Source of the DNA: Ruminococcus sp. AF46-10NS
GTDB taxonomy: Bacteria; Bacillota; Clostridia; Lachnospirales; Lachnospiraceae
Assembly: GCF_003474435.1 (NCBI RefSeq)
Contig: NZ_QRNF01000003.1
Span: forward strand, 62,001-126,000
Direction: 5' to 3'
Length of the DNA: 64,000 nucleotides
The translations under genes were made by a program, and so were the position numbers. Below are positions 18,090 to 27,167 of the stretch, piece by piece. Position 1 is the stretch's first letter. Each line of letters starts with the position of its first letter. The notes below the pieces were generated by a model, which saw only the letters and a program-made list of their open reading frames with translations, searched no databases and was not told the origin of the DNA.

Positions 18090-18779
18090 ATGAGCAGGAA
18101 AGTATTGGTAGTAGACGATGAGAAACTGATTGTCAAAGGACTCCGCTTCAGTCTGGAGCAGGATGGAATGGAAGTAGACTGCGCCTATGACGGAGAGGAA
18201 GCTCTGGAGAAGGCGAAGGCAGGAGAATATGATATTATTCTTCTTGACCTGATGCTGCCCAAGATGGATGGTCTTGAGGTATGCCAGCAGATCCGGGAGT
18301 TTTCCAATGTTCCGATCATCATGCTTACCGCAAAAGGAGAAGACATGGATAAGATCCTGGGCCTGGAATACGGAGCAGATGATTATGTGACCAAGCCTTT
18401 TAATATTCTGGAAGTTAAAGCCCGTATTAAAGCGATTATCCGCCGTGCAGGAAACAGCCAGGATAAGAAAGAGAAAGCCAAGACTGTTGAAGTTGGGGAG
18501 CTGAAGCTGGACTGTGAAGGACGCCGTGTGTTTATCTCAGGAAAAGAGATCAACCTGACAGCCAAGGAATTCGATGTTCTGGAACTCCTTGTATTCAATC
18601 CGAATAAAGTATACAGCAGAGAGAATCTTCTGAATATTGTATGGGGCTATGAGTACCCGGGTGATGTGCGTACTGTAGATGTACATATCCGTCGTTTAAG
18701 AGAAAAGATCGAGGCCAATCCCAGTGAGCCAAAATATGTACACACCAAATGGGGTGTGGGCTACTATTTCCAGGCATAA
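18090..18779 (+). CDS. OmpR/PhoB-family response regulator
   Basis: A 229-residue regulator. The receiver has acidic residues D9/D10, phosphoacceptor Asp53 (LLDLMLP), MLTAKGED and the conserved lysine in YVTKPFN. The C-terminal winged helix (LTAKEFDVLELL..YPGDVRTVDVHIRRLREKIE) is the OmpR class. It starts 10 bp after comEA and ends 3 bp before a histidine kinase, so it is the partner of that kinase. Sequence and kinase type resemble the WalR/PhoP-like cell-envelope systems, but I cannot assign the signal. Confidence 0.93.
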   Translation: MSRKVLVVDDEKLIVKGLRFSLEQDGMEVDCAYDGEEALEKAKAGEYDIILLDLMLPKMDGLEVCQQIREFSNVPIIMLTAKGEDMDKILGLEYGADDYVTKPFNILEVKARIKAIIRRAGNSQDKKEKAKTVEVGELKLDCEGRRVFISGKEINLTAKEFDVLELLVFNPNKVYSRENLLNIVWGYEYPGDVRTVDVHIRRLREKIEANPSEPKYVHTKWGVGYYFQA

Positions 18780-18782
18780 CCC

Positions 18783-20213
18783 ATGAAATTCAAAAAAAGC
18801 GGAAAATTTTTTAAAAGTCTTCGCTTTCGTATCATGATAATCCTGATCATACTGGGAATCGTACCAAGTGTCATTGTTACGGAAATGGTGATCGCCAATT
18901 ATGAAGACCGGGCCATTGCCAACCGTGTGCAGAGTATGGAAAATATCTGCGACATCATGTGCGACCTGCTGATCAAAGAGAATTATCTGAATGACTCCAG
19001 CTCGCAGACAGTAAACAGTAAACTGGAGCTGCTGTCTAATATCTATGGGGGAAGAATTCTCATTGTGGACAGGGACTTCAGAATTATCAAGGATACTTAC
19101 GGTGTAGATGAAGGCAGGACTCTTGTATCCCAGAAAGTAGTGAACTGCTTTAAGGGAGAGGATGCCTATCGCTACGATTCTGACAGCCAGAAGATTGTTC
19201 TGGCTGTCCCGGTAAAAAGCCCGGAGGTGAATCAGGTGCAGGGAGCTATGATGATCATGGCCTCATCCAGTGAAGTAACAGCCACCATCCGTGAGCTGGA
19301 GCAGAAAGGAATCCTGATCATCGGAATTATTGTAGTTCTGGCCATCTTCCTGGGATATCTTTTATCCACTGCCCTTGTGAAGCCATTTGCAAGAGTAACA
19401 AAAGCCATAGAGGATCTTACGGATGGTTACCAGAACGAGGAAATCTCAGTTCCGGATTACACAGAGACAGCTCTGATCACAGATGCATTTAATAAGATGC
19501 TTTCCAGAATGAAGATCCTGGATGAGTCAAGACAGGAATTTGTATCCAATGTATCCCATGAACTGAAAACGCCGATGACTTCCATGAAAGTCCTTGCAGA
19601 TTCCCTTGTAGGACAGCAGGGCGTGCCGGAAGAACTTTATCAGGAATTTCTTTCTGATATTACAGAGGAGATCGACCGTGAAAACAAGATCATTACAGAT
19701 CTTCTTTCTCTTGTAAAAATGGACAAAAAAGCAGCAGACATGAACATTGTCAACATGAACATCAATGAGCTTCTTGAGAATATCCTGAAGCGTCTCCGAC
19801 CTATTGCGGATCAGAGAAGCATTGACCTGATACTGGATTCTTTCCGTCCGGTTACAGCTGATGTGGACGAGGTGAAGTTTACGCTCGCTATCAGCAACCT
19901 TGTGGAAAACGGAATCAAATACAATGTAGATGAAGGATGGGTTCGGGTAACGCTGGATGCAGACCACAAGTATTTTTATGTGACAGTAGCAGATTCCGGA
20001 CTTGGAATTCCGGAGGATTCCATTGAGAGGATCTTTGAGCGCTTTTACCGCGTGGATAAATCCCATTCCAGAGAAATCGGCGGAACTGGTCTTGGCCTTG
20101 CCATCACCAGAAGTTCCATTGTCATGCACCATGGAACCATCAAAGTATCGAGTAAAGAAGGCGAGGGAACTACATTCAATGTGAAGATTCCACTGTCCTA
20201 TATCCCATCCTAG
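18783..20213 (+). CDS. Membrane sensor histidine kinase
   Basis: A 476-residue kinase with two membrane helices (about 18-36 and 177-199) bracketing an extracellular region of about 140 residues, then a HAMP domain, the dimerisation motif with phospho-acceptor His259 (NVSHELKTPM), and the ATP-binding domain with N box (LVENGIKYN), G1 (DSGLGIP) and G2 (GGTGLGLAI). It pairs with the response regulator three bases upstream. The extracellular part looks PAS/CACHE-like (GRILIVDRDFRII), which is inference. The position between comEA and comEC is unusual. Confidence 0.92.
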   Translation: MKFKKSGKFFKSLRFRIMIILIILGIVPSVIVTEMVIANYEDRAIANRVQSMENICDIMCDLLIKENYLNDSSSQTVNSKLELLSNIYGGRILIVDRDFRIIKDTYGVDEGRTLVSQKVVNCFKGEDAYRYDSDSQKIVLAVPVKSPEVNQVQGAMMIMASSSEVTATIRELEQKGILIIGIIVVLAIFLGYLLSTALVKPFARVTKAIEDLTDGYQNEEISVPDYTETALITDAFNKMLSRMKILDESRQEFVSNVSHELKTPMTSMKVLADSLVGQQGVPEELYQEFLSDITEEIDRENKIITDLLSLVKMDKKAADMNIVNMNINELLENILKRLRPIADQRSIDLILDSFRPVTADVDEVKFTLAISNLVENGIKYNVDEGWVRVTLDADHKYFYVTVADSGLGIPEDSIERIFERFYRVDKSHSREIGGTGLGLAITRSSIVMHHGTIKVSSKEGEGTTFNVKIPLSYIPS

Positions 20214-20224
20214 GAGGTTACAGC

Positions 20225-21178
20225 ATGAAAAAAACAATCTGGATCATCTGCCTGACTGCTGCATGCCTTCTCCTGGGACTGGTGGTATATATAAGCCTTT
20301 CGGGAAAAAACGAGAACGGAGAGCAGAAGTACAGTTTTTATTATATCAACAGTGATGAAACAAAGCTGAAAGAAGAAACTTATATGCCTGAGAAAGAAAC
20401 TTCGGAAGTGATGATTCAGGATTTTTCAGAGAGACTGAACAATCGTGAGACCAGAGAGGGTGGAACTTCCATTTTTCCTGACGGCGTTAAGATTTCTTCC
20501 TGTACTGTTGATGACGGCGTGTTAATCCTGGAGTTTAATGAAGCTTACAACAAGATGTCCCGCACCAGAGAACTTCTTGTGAGAGCAGGAGTTGTGAAGA
20601 CTTTTATCCAGGTTCCGGGAGTGGATTACGTAGAGATTTATGTGGGGAAAAAACCTCTCACAGATACAAAAGGTGATGAAGTCGGAGCTATGAACGGCGA
20701 TACCTTTGTAGAGTTTTCCGGTTCTGACGGAGATGTGTACAGTTACGACACGTTTACCTTATATTTTACCGACAAAAACGGCGATAAGCTGGTGGAAGAA
20801 CAGAGAAGTGTTCGCTACAGACGGAATCTTCCCAAGGCAACAGTCGTTCTGGAACAGCTGGCGCGTGGTCCGCTGGAAAAAGATCACTATCCTACTATTC
20901 CGGAGAATTCGGAGGTGCTTTCCCTGATAAGAGCCAATGGTATCTGTTATGTGGACTACAATTCCGTATTTCAGGATTATGCATTGAATGTTTCCGAGGA
21001 GATACCGGTTTATTCCGTTGTAAATACGCTGATCGCAGCCACCGGAGTGGATAAAGTGGAGATTTCTATTGAGGGAAACAAAGAAGTAACCTTTGGCAAA
21101 AATATGCAGCTTTATAAATTCTATGAATGGAATGACAGTCTTCTTGCCAGCTCAGTGGCAAAGAAGAAAGAGAACTGA
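20225..21178 (+). CDS. GerMN-domain protein
   Basis: A 317-residue membrane-anchored protein with an N-terminal helix (IWIICLTAACLLLGLVV) and two GerMN-type modules. The first is around residues 80-150 (DGVLILEFNEAYNKM) and the second around 190-290 (ICYVDYNSVFQDY..VYSVVNTLIAATGVDKVEI). GerM-family proteins act in sporulation and germination or at the cell wall. The gene lies 11 bp after the histidine kinase and probably shares its transcript. The function here is not known; co-transcription suggests it may tune or report to the two-component system. Confidence 0.78.
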   Translation: MKKTIWIICLTAACLLLGLVVYISLSGKNENGEQKYSFYYINSDETKLKEETYMPEKETSEVMIQDFSERLNNRETREGGTSIFPDGVKISSCTVDDGVLILEFNEAYNKMSRTRELLVRAGVVKTFIQVPGVDYVEIYVGKKPLTDTKGDEVGAMNGDTFVEFSGSDGDVYSYDTFTLYFTDKNGDKLVEEQRSVRYRRNLPKATVVLEQLARGPLEKDHYPTIPENSEVLSLIRANGICYVDYNSVFQDYALNVSEEIPVYSVVNTLIAATGVDKVEISIEGNKEVTFGKNMQLYKFYEWNDSLLASSVAKKKEN

Positions 21179-21217
21179 TCGTTCCGATAGCAAAAAAGTA
21201 TAATACGGGAGAAACAT

Positions 21218-23464
21218 ATGATAAGACGTCCAATGTGTCTTCTGTGTTTTCTGATGATGCTTGTACTTGGCATTGCGGATCTGGCGGGGATTCCTCTTAT
21301 CAGGGGGAATCCCCTTCCTGCCAGTGTGCAGTCCTGGATCAAAGCACATCCAGGTTCCGAAATCTGCGGGGAGGTGGAACGGTACGAAAACACAGAATTC
21401 TCCCAGTCTGTTTATCTGAAAAAAACATATCTCATCTATCATTCAAAAAAATTTCCAATTAATAATGTAAGAGTATTTCTGAAAAAAGAAGAAGAGCTGA
21501 AGCCTGGAATGCAGATATTTGTAAAAGGAATCCTGAAAGAAGTGGAAGGCCCAACAAATCCGGGCGGTTTTGACAGCAGTCGGTATTATGCCTGCCGACA
21601 TATTTATTATTTTATGAAAAAAGCTGTACTTCTGAAAAAAACATCCACATATTCCGGCTATCATCAGGCAATGCTTATGGTGAAGGAGAAATGCAGACAG
21701 ATTCTGGAAAATACAGCAGGAAAAGATGCGCCTGTTTTTGAAGCTATTGTTCTTGGAGAGAAAACAGGTCTGGACCCGGAGATCCGGATGCGTTATCAGC
21801 TGGCAGGAATCGTACATATTCTGGCGATCAGCGGCCTGCATATCAGTATTCTGGGAATGGGACTTTATAAACTTATGAAACGGGTGGGCTTTGGAATATG
21901 GCCAGCGGGTATTTTTTCCCTGGCTGTCATGCTGCAGTATGGGATGATGACAGGAGGGAGTGTGTCTACCCTGCGTGCTGTCACCATGTTTCTTATTGCG
22001 ATGGGAGCCAGGATCACAGGAAGGATCTACGATATGCCAAGCGCAGTGTCTGTCACTGCCATGATGATCTTGGCAGAGTCACCGGCGTATCTGCTGGACA
22101 GTGGATTTCTTCTGTCATTTGGATGTGTTCTGGGAATTTGTGTTGCATCAGAAAGGATTTGCGCTCTCGCAGGAGCAAAGAGGAAAGGCACGAAAGTTTT
22201 CTGTGAATCGGTGGCTCTTTGGCTGGTGACGCTTCCGGTGATGCTGAAATTTTTCGGGGAAGCATCACTGGCAGGATTGGTATTGAATCTTGCGGTGCTT
22301 CCAAGCGTGGGAGTTGTGCTTGCTGGCGGTGTGGCTGCAATGATTCTTGGTTTTGTCAGTATTCCGACAGGCAGAGTGATGATTTTTCCTGCCAGAGTGC
22401 TTTTATTTCTATATGAAAGGCTATGTGAACTGGCAGGAAGAAGCCGCTGGTGCACCTGGATCGGCGGTGAGCCGGAAATCTGGCAGATTACAATATATTA
22501 TGCGATACTCGTTGCTGTCCTGCTTATCGGACAGTATATAAAGGAATCAGATCAGACGAAAATATCCAGAAAACAACATATTCTTCGTATATCGGGCATT
22601 GTTCTCTTGATCTTGAGTATACTAACACTGGGCAAGCAATCGTTCCGGTATTCATTCAAAAATCAAACTTTGCAGATTACCTGCCTGGATGTAGGCCAGG
22701 GTGACGGTATCCTGATCCGGACACCGGATAACAAACACTATCTCATAGACGGCGGAAGCAGCAGTCAGTCAGAGCTTGGAAGGTACTGTCTTCTTCCGGC
22801 TCTGAAAAGTATGGGAATTTCCTGTCTGGATGGGATTTTTATTTCCCACACAGACAAAGATCATTTAAGCGGTGTGCAGGAACTTCTGGAATATATGGAA
22901 AAAGGTCTCACAACTATCCGGGCTGCTTATCTTGTACTGCCGGGCTGGACAGAACCGCCGGAAGCCTGGACAGACCTTGCTTCAGCTGCACAAAAAGCAG
23001 GGATAAAAACAGTGACAGGAAATGCAGGTAATATCATTCGCTCCGGAGCAGCAGCATTTGAGATTCTGTGGCCGGAAAGCACAGCCAGAGGAAAGGATGT
23101 CAATGAGGAAGCGATGGTCATGGAGCTTACCTACGGTGATTTCCGGATGCTTTTTACAGGAGATATCGGAGCAGACACTGAGAAAAAACTGCTGTCTGCG
23201 GGATGTCTTAATGATATTGACTGTCTGAAGGTCGGCCATCATGGTTCCGGATATTCATCCTCAGAGGAGTTTTTAAAGAAAGTAAAACCTGAGCTGTCCA
23301 TCATATCCTGTTCATCAACAAACACCTACGGCCATCCTTCACCGGAAACGGTCAAACGTCTGAAAGACTGTGGCAGCCAGATCGAATATACAATGAAAAA
23401 TGGTGCGATCATCCTGGAAACCAATGGGAAAAATCTCCGGATCAGAAGGTTTTTCGGTAACTGA
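21218..23464 (+). CDS. comEC: DNA internalization competence protein ComEC/Rec2
   Basis: A full-length (748 aa) ComEC. An N-terminal DUF4131-like region carries an OB fold (KGILKEVEGPTNPGGFD), the central competence domain has many membrane helices (AISGLHISILGMGLYKL, the ComEC signature), and the C-terminal metallo-beta-lactamase-like domain has LDVGQGDGILI, ISHTDKDHLSG and VGHHGSGYSS. It forms the membrane channel for single-stranded DNA. comEA lies upstream in the same direction with a two-component system and a GerMN gene between. Confidence 0.95.
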   Translation: MIRRPMCLLCFLMMLVLGIADLAGIPLIRGNPLPASVQSWIKAHPGSEICGEVERYENTEFSQSVYLKKTYLIYHSKKFPINNVRVFLKKEEELKPGMQIFVKGILKEVEGPTNPGGFDSSRYYACRHIYYFMKKAVLLKKTSTYSGYHQAMLMVKEKCRQILENTAGKDAPVFEAIVLGEKTGLDPEIRMRYQLAGIVHILAISGLHISILGMGLYKLMKRVGFGIWPAGIFSLAVMLQYGMMTGGSVSTLRAVTMFLIAMGARITGRIYDMPSAVSVTAMMILAESPAYLLDSGFLLSFGCVLGICVASERICALAGAKRKGTKVFCESVALWLVTLPVMLKFFGEASLAGLVLNLAVLPSVGVVLAGGVAAMILGFVSIPTGRVMIFPARVLLFLYERLCELAGRSRWCTWIGGEPEIWQITIYYAILVAVLLIGQYIKESDQTKISRKQHILRISGIVLLILSILTLGKQSFRYSFKNQTLQITCLDVGQGDGILIRTPDNKHYLIDGGSSSQSELGRYCLLPALKSMGISCLDGIFISHTDKDHLSGVQELLEYMEKGLTTIRAAYLVLPGWTEPPEAWTDLASAAQKAGIKTVTGNAGNIIRSGAAAFEILWPESTARGKDVNEEAMVMELTYGDFRMLFTGDIGADTEKKLLSAGCLNDIDCLKVGHHGSGYSSSEEFLKKVKPELSIISCSSTNTYGHPSPETVKRLKDCGSQIEYTMKNGAIILETNGKNLRIRRFFGN

Positions 23465-23585
23465 AAAATGGTCTGGAAACACGAGAAAACAGGTGACTTT
23501 TTCAGGCACTTGTTGTAAAATAAACAGGGTTTGTGCGAAAACAGAAACATAAAAGCAGGAAACACAAGATAAGGAGTTTTTATTT

Positions 23586-24965
23586 ATGAAATATGACGTA
23601 CTGATCGTAGGAGCAGGTCCTGGAGGGATTTTTGCGGCCTATGAGCTGATGAATAATGATCCGGAGAAAAAAATCGCGGTTTTTGAAGCTGGTCATCCTC
23701 TGGAAAAAAGAAAATGTCCAATTGACGGAAAAAAAGTAAAATCCTGTATCCACTGTAAAACATGTGCCATCATGAAAGGATTCGGAGGCGCAGGAGCTTT
23801 TTCCGATGGAAAATATAATATCACCAACCAGTTTGGCGGAACTTTGTATCAGCACATTGGCAAAGATACAGCAACAGAACTGATGGAATATGTAGATAAA
23901 CTGAATCTGATGCATGGTGGCGAAGGAACAAAGCTTTACTCTACTACAAACAGTGAGATCCGCAAGCTTTGTCTTCAGAATGGCCTGCATCTTCTGGATG
24001 CATCTGTCCGCCACCTGGGCACAGATATCAACTATATAGTACTTCAGAATCTTTATGAAAAAATGAAAGACCATGTGGATTTTTATTTTGATGCATCTGT
24101 TGATAAAGTGGAGAAAACAGAAAACGGCTATGCAGTTACGGTGGGAGACCAGAGTTATGAGGGAACTTACTGCATTATTTCCGCAGGACGAAGCGGAAGT
24201 AAATGGATGGAGTCTGTATGTACAGATCTCAGGATCCCCACACTTTCCAACCGTGTGGATATCGGTGTACGTGTGGAACTTCCGGCAGAAGTATTCAGCC
24301 GTCTGACAGATGAGCTTTATGAGAGCAAGATCGTTTACAGAACAGAGAAGTTTGAGGATATGGTACGTACTTTCTGTATGAATCCGAGAGGTGTTGTTGT
24401 AAATGAGAACACCAATGGAATCATCACAGTAAACGGACACAGCTATGAAGATCCTGCAAAGCATACAAACAACACAAACTTTGCACTTCTTGTATCCAAA
24501 CATTTCTCAGAGCCGTTCCACGACAGCAACGGATACGGCGAGAGTATTGCAAGACTGTCCAACATGCTTGGCGGCGGTGTTATGGTTCAGCGTTTCGGAG
24601 ACCTGATCCGTGGAAGACGAAGCACAAGAGCACGTATAGACGAGAGTTTTGTAACACCGACGCTTTCTGCCACACCGGGAGATTTAAGCCTTGTTATGCC
24701 AAAACGTATCCTGGATGGTATCATCGAGATGATCTATGCACTGGATAAGATCGCGCCAGGAACTGCAGATGATGATACTCTGCTTTATGGTGTTGAAGTT
24801 AAATTCTACAACATGGAAGTTGAGATCGATGAGAATCTGGAAACCTGTCACAAAGGTCTTTTTGTTATAGGAGACTGCAGTGGTGTGACACATTCCCTTT
24901 CCCACGCATCTGCCAGTGGCATTTATGTTGCGAGATATCTTGAACAGGAGTATTTCAACAAATAA
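23586..24965 (+). CDS. NAD(P)/FAD-dependent oxidoreductase
   Basis: A 459-residue flavoprotein. The N-terminal Rossmann motif GAGPGGIFAA (8-17) binds FAD, and a second strand (FVIGDCSGVTHSLSHAS) near the C-terminus closes the FAD site as in FAD-dependent dehydrogenase families (the YhiN/BaiN-related and NAD(FAD)-utilising group). A cysteine stretch CIHCKTCAIM around residue 55-64 could be redox-active. It has an AAGGAG site and its own following hairpin. No specific substrate can be assigned. Confidence 0.75.
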   Translation: MKYDVLIVGAGPGGIFAAYELMNNDPEKKIAVFEAGHPLEKRKCPIDGKKVKSCIHCKTCAIMKGFGGAGAFSDGKYNITNQFGGTLYQHIGKDTATELMEYVDKLNLMHGGEGTKLYSTTNSEIRKLCLQNGLHLLDASVRHLGTDINYIVLQNLYEKMKDHVDFYFDASVDKVEKTENGYAVTVGDQSYEGTYCIISAGRSGSKWMESVCTDLRIPTLSNRVDIGVRVELPAEVFSRLTDELYESKIVYRTEKFEDMVRTFCMNPRGVVVNENTNGIITVNGHSYEDPAKHTNNTNFALLVSKHFSEPFHDSNGYGESIARLSNMLGGGVMVQRFGDLIRGRRSTRARIDESFVTPTLSATPGDLSLVMPKRILDGIIEMIYALDKIAPGTADDDTLLYGVEVKFYNMEVEIDENLETCHKGLFVIGDCSGVTHSLSHASASGIYVARYLEQEYFNK

Positions 24966-24969
24966 ATGA

Positions 24970-25022
24970 CTGAGAAGCCCTTTCCTTACATACAGAAATA
25001 ATGTGAGGAAGGGGCTTCTCAG
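24970..25022. terminator. Long hairpin after the flavoprotein gene
   Basis: CTGAGAAGCCC and GGGCTTCTCAG plus TTTCCTTACAT/ATGTGAGGAA form a stem of about 20 bp. A T-rich run is weak on both sides, so it may be a rho-independent terminator of low strength or an RNA-stabilising stem. Confidence 0.6.
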
Positions 25023-25229
25023 ATTTATGGGGAAAACGAACATTATAAATAAAAAACATATATGGCGAATAAGTATGTTTATTGTACATGAATTTTTGAA
25101 AACAGACTGATAATAACGGGAATATTTTAACGGATATTCTGGAATAGTATGACAGAAAACTTGACATTTTGATTATTATGTGGTAAAAAATAAATATCCA
25201 TGTTGAATTAATATGTACAAATGTTATAG

Positions 25230-25508
25230 CAATAAGGTTACATTCGGAAGAGGATGTGCAAAAGAGAATCCGGTGGGAATCCGGAACGATACCGTCACTG
25301 TGAAAGGGAAGCTGCTTTTGAGAACCACTGGGAGACCGGGAAGGGAAATCAGCGTTGAACCAAGTCAGGAGAACTGCCTTATTGTGAGATTTTAGATTCG
25401 CGGTTTACGAATCTGCATTCTCCATAACAATACAGAACTTCTTTTTATGTATTGCGCAGAGAATCTTGTGTGTAAGACAAGCGGCCGCGGAGAGCAGCCG
25501 TTTTTTTT
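25230..25508 (+). promoter_or_regulatory. Cobalamin riboswitch with terminator
   Basis: The conserved B12 core is present: GAATCCGGTGGGAATCCGG, CCGTCACTG, GGGAAG, CCACTG, CCGGGAAGG and the late AAGTCAGGAG..ACTGCC (about 25266-25378). A TTGACA (25161) lies upstream. Downstream, AGATTCG/CGAATCT forms a hairpin (25394-25414), and CGGC..GC/GC..GCCG with an eight-T run (25482-25508) is an intrinsic terminator, 50 bp before the cbiK start. High adenosylcobalamin should therefore turn off the chelatase gene. Confidence 0.9.
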
Positions 25509-25557
25509 GTACATATATTGTTTGACCGGAAAATACATGAAAAGAGGACAAAAAGAA

Positions 25558-26850
25558 ATGAAAAGAAAAACAATGTTAGCCCTGATGCTCGCAGTTTCCA
25601 TGACATGTTCCATGGGTGCAGCTACAACAGCAATGGCAGCTGATGAGTCTGCTACAGAAGAGAACGCTGATACAGCTGATACTACAGAGGCTTCTGATGA
25701 AGATCAGAAAGCAGCTGATAATGTAGCAGATCTGATCGACAAGATCTACGTTCAGGAGAGAACAGATACAACAGATGAGGACTGCAAGGCAGCTAAAGAA
25801 GCATGGGATGCCCTGACAGACGCACAGAAAGAGCTGGTAGAAGGCGAGAATGCTGATCCGGATTACTTCGGACGTGATACAGGAGATGCTTCCAAGGATG
25901 ATCCGCGTAACCAGGATGAGATCGGTGAGAACGAGCTTCTTGTTGTAAGCTTTGGTACTTCCTTCAACGACAGCCGTGCTGAGGATGTCAAGGGAATCGA
26001 AGATGCCCTTGCAAAAGCTTATCCGGACTGGTCTGTAAGAAGAGCATTTACAGCACAGATCATCATCAACCATGTTGAGGCAAGAGATAGTGAGAATATC
26101 GACAACATGCAGCAGGCTCTTGACCGTGCAGTAGAGAACGGCGTTAAGAATCTTGTTGTTCAGCCTACACATCTGATGCATGGCGCTGAGTATGATGAGA
26201 TGACAGAAGCTATTAACGGATATAAAGATAAATTTGAGTCTGTAGCAATTGCAGAGCCAATGCTTGGTGAGGTTGGAGATGATGCAACTGTTATCAATGA
26301 CGACAAGAAAGCAGTTGCTCAGGCTATTACAGATGAAGCATACAAAGAAGCCGGATTTGACAGCATGGATGCAGCTGCTGAGGCTGGTACAGCATTTGTA
26401 TTCATGGGACATGGTACATCCCACACAGCTAATGTAACATATGATCAGATGCAGACACAGATGGAAGATCTTGGATTTAAGAACGCTTTCATCGGTACTG
26501 TAGAAGGTAAGCCGGAAGATACAGCATGCGATAAAGTTATTGAGAAGGTTAAAGAAGCCGGATACAAGAATGTTGTTCTCCGTCCGCTGATGGTTGTTGC
26601 CGGTGACCACGCTAACAACGATATGGCTGGTGATGATGAGGATTCCTGGAAGAGCCAGTTTGTAGCATCCGGAAACTTTGAGAATGTTGACTGCCAGATC
26701 GAGGGACTTGGAAGAATCGAAGCAGTTGAGCAGATTTATGTAGACCATACAAAGGCAGCTATCGACTCTCTTGGAAGCTCTGATGAGTCCGCTGATTCTG
26801 ACGCAGCAGCAGATACAGAGGCTGATTCCGCTGAGGATTCTGCAGAATAA
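25558..26850 (+). CDS. cbiK: Secreted CbiK-type sirohydrochlorin cobaltochelatase
   Basis: A 430-residue protein with a signal peptide (KTMLALMLAVSMTCSMGAATTAMA) and an acidic N-terminal region of about 100 residues. The catalytic domain follows: LLVVSFGTSFNDSR, VQPTHLMHGAEYDEM, FVFMGHGTSHTANVTY and VVAGDHANNDMAGDD. These carry the two conserved histidines of CbiK/HemH-like chelatases. The anaerobic CbiK enzyme inserts cobalt into sirohydrochlorin in the cytosol; an exported form is known in sulphate reducers and thought to have another task. The acidic C-terminus has no LPxTG. It lies under a cobalamin riboswitch and just before an importer operon, so it may handle cobalt or tetrapyrroles outside the cell. 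A longer in-frame start at 25447 would include the riboswitch terminator and is rejected. Confidence 0.88.
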   Translation: MKRKTMLALMLAVSMTCSMGAATTAMAADESATEENADTADTTEASDEDQKAADNVADLIDKIYVQERTDTTDEDCKAAKEAWDALTDAQKELVEGENADPDYFGRDTGDASKDDPRNQDEIGENELLVVSFGTSFNDSRAEDVKGIEDALAKAYPDWSVRRAFTAQIIINHVEARDSENIDNMQQALDRAVENGVKNLVVQPTHLMHGAEYDEMTEAINGYKDKFESVAIAEPMLGEVGDDATVINDDKKAVAQAITDEAYKEAGFDSMDAAAEAGTAFVFMGHGTSHTANVTYDQMQTQMEDLGFKNAFIGTVEGKPEDTACDKVIEKVKEAGYKNVVLRPLMVVAGDHANNDMAGDDEDSWKSQFVASGNFENVDCQIEGLGRIEAVEQIYVDHTKAAIDSLGSSDESADSDAAADTEADSAEDSAE

Positions 26851-26942
26851 AAAAGATAAGATCTGCAAGGTGACAGCAGCATGAACGCATACCGCGGAAT
26901 GCAGATGTCCGCTCTGTGCAGATATATATGAAAAAAATGCAA

Positions 26943-26979
26943 CTGCCCGGAAAAATCAGGAAGACTGTATTCCGGGCAG
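26943..26979 (+). terminator. Hairpin after cbiK
   Basis: CTGCCCGGAA and TTCCGGGCAG form a perfect 10-bp stem with a 17-base loop. The downstream sequence is only moderately T-rich. The rest of the 317 bp between cbiK and the next gene shows no coding frame or clear signal. Confidence 0.6.
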
Positions 26980-27167
26980 ATTCTTATGTAGATATAATTG
27001 CATGAAAATGAGCAGACAGCGATTCAGGAGAGTGCTGCATAAAGTTATTATGGAACATTTTCCTGAAATGCTGTAAATAAAGAAACTACATAAACCAGCA
27101 TTGTATTATAGAAAAACATTATATTATAAAAGTGATACATCAACACATATGGAAGGGAGAAACAATC

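Noticed and set aside
25447..25557. A longer N-terminus for the secreted chelatase
   Set aside because: The in-frame upstream start would read through the riboswitch terminator and place a long extension before a good signal peptide. The ATG at 25558 fits.
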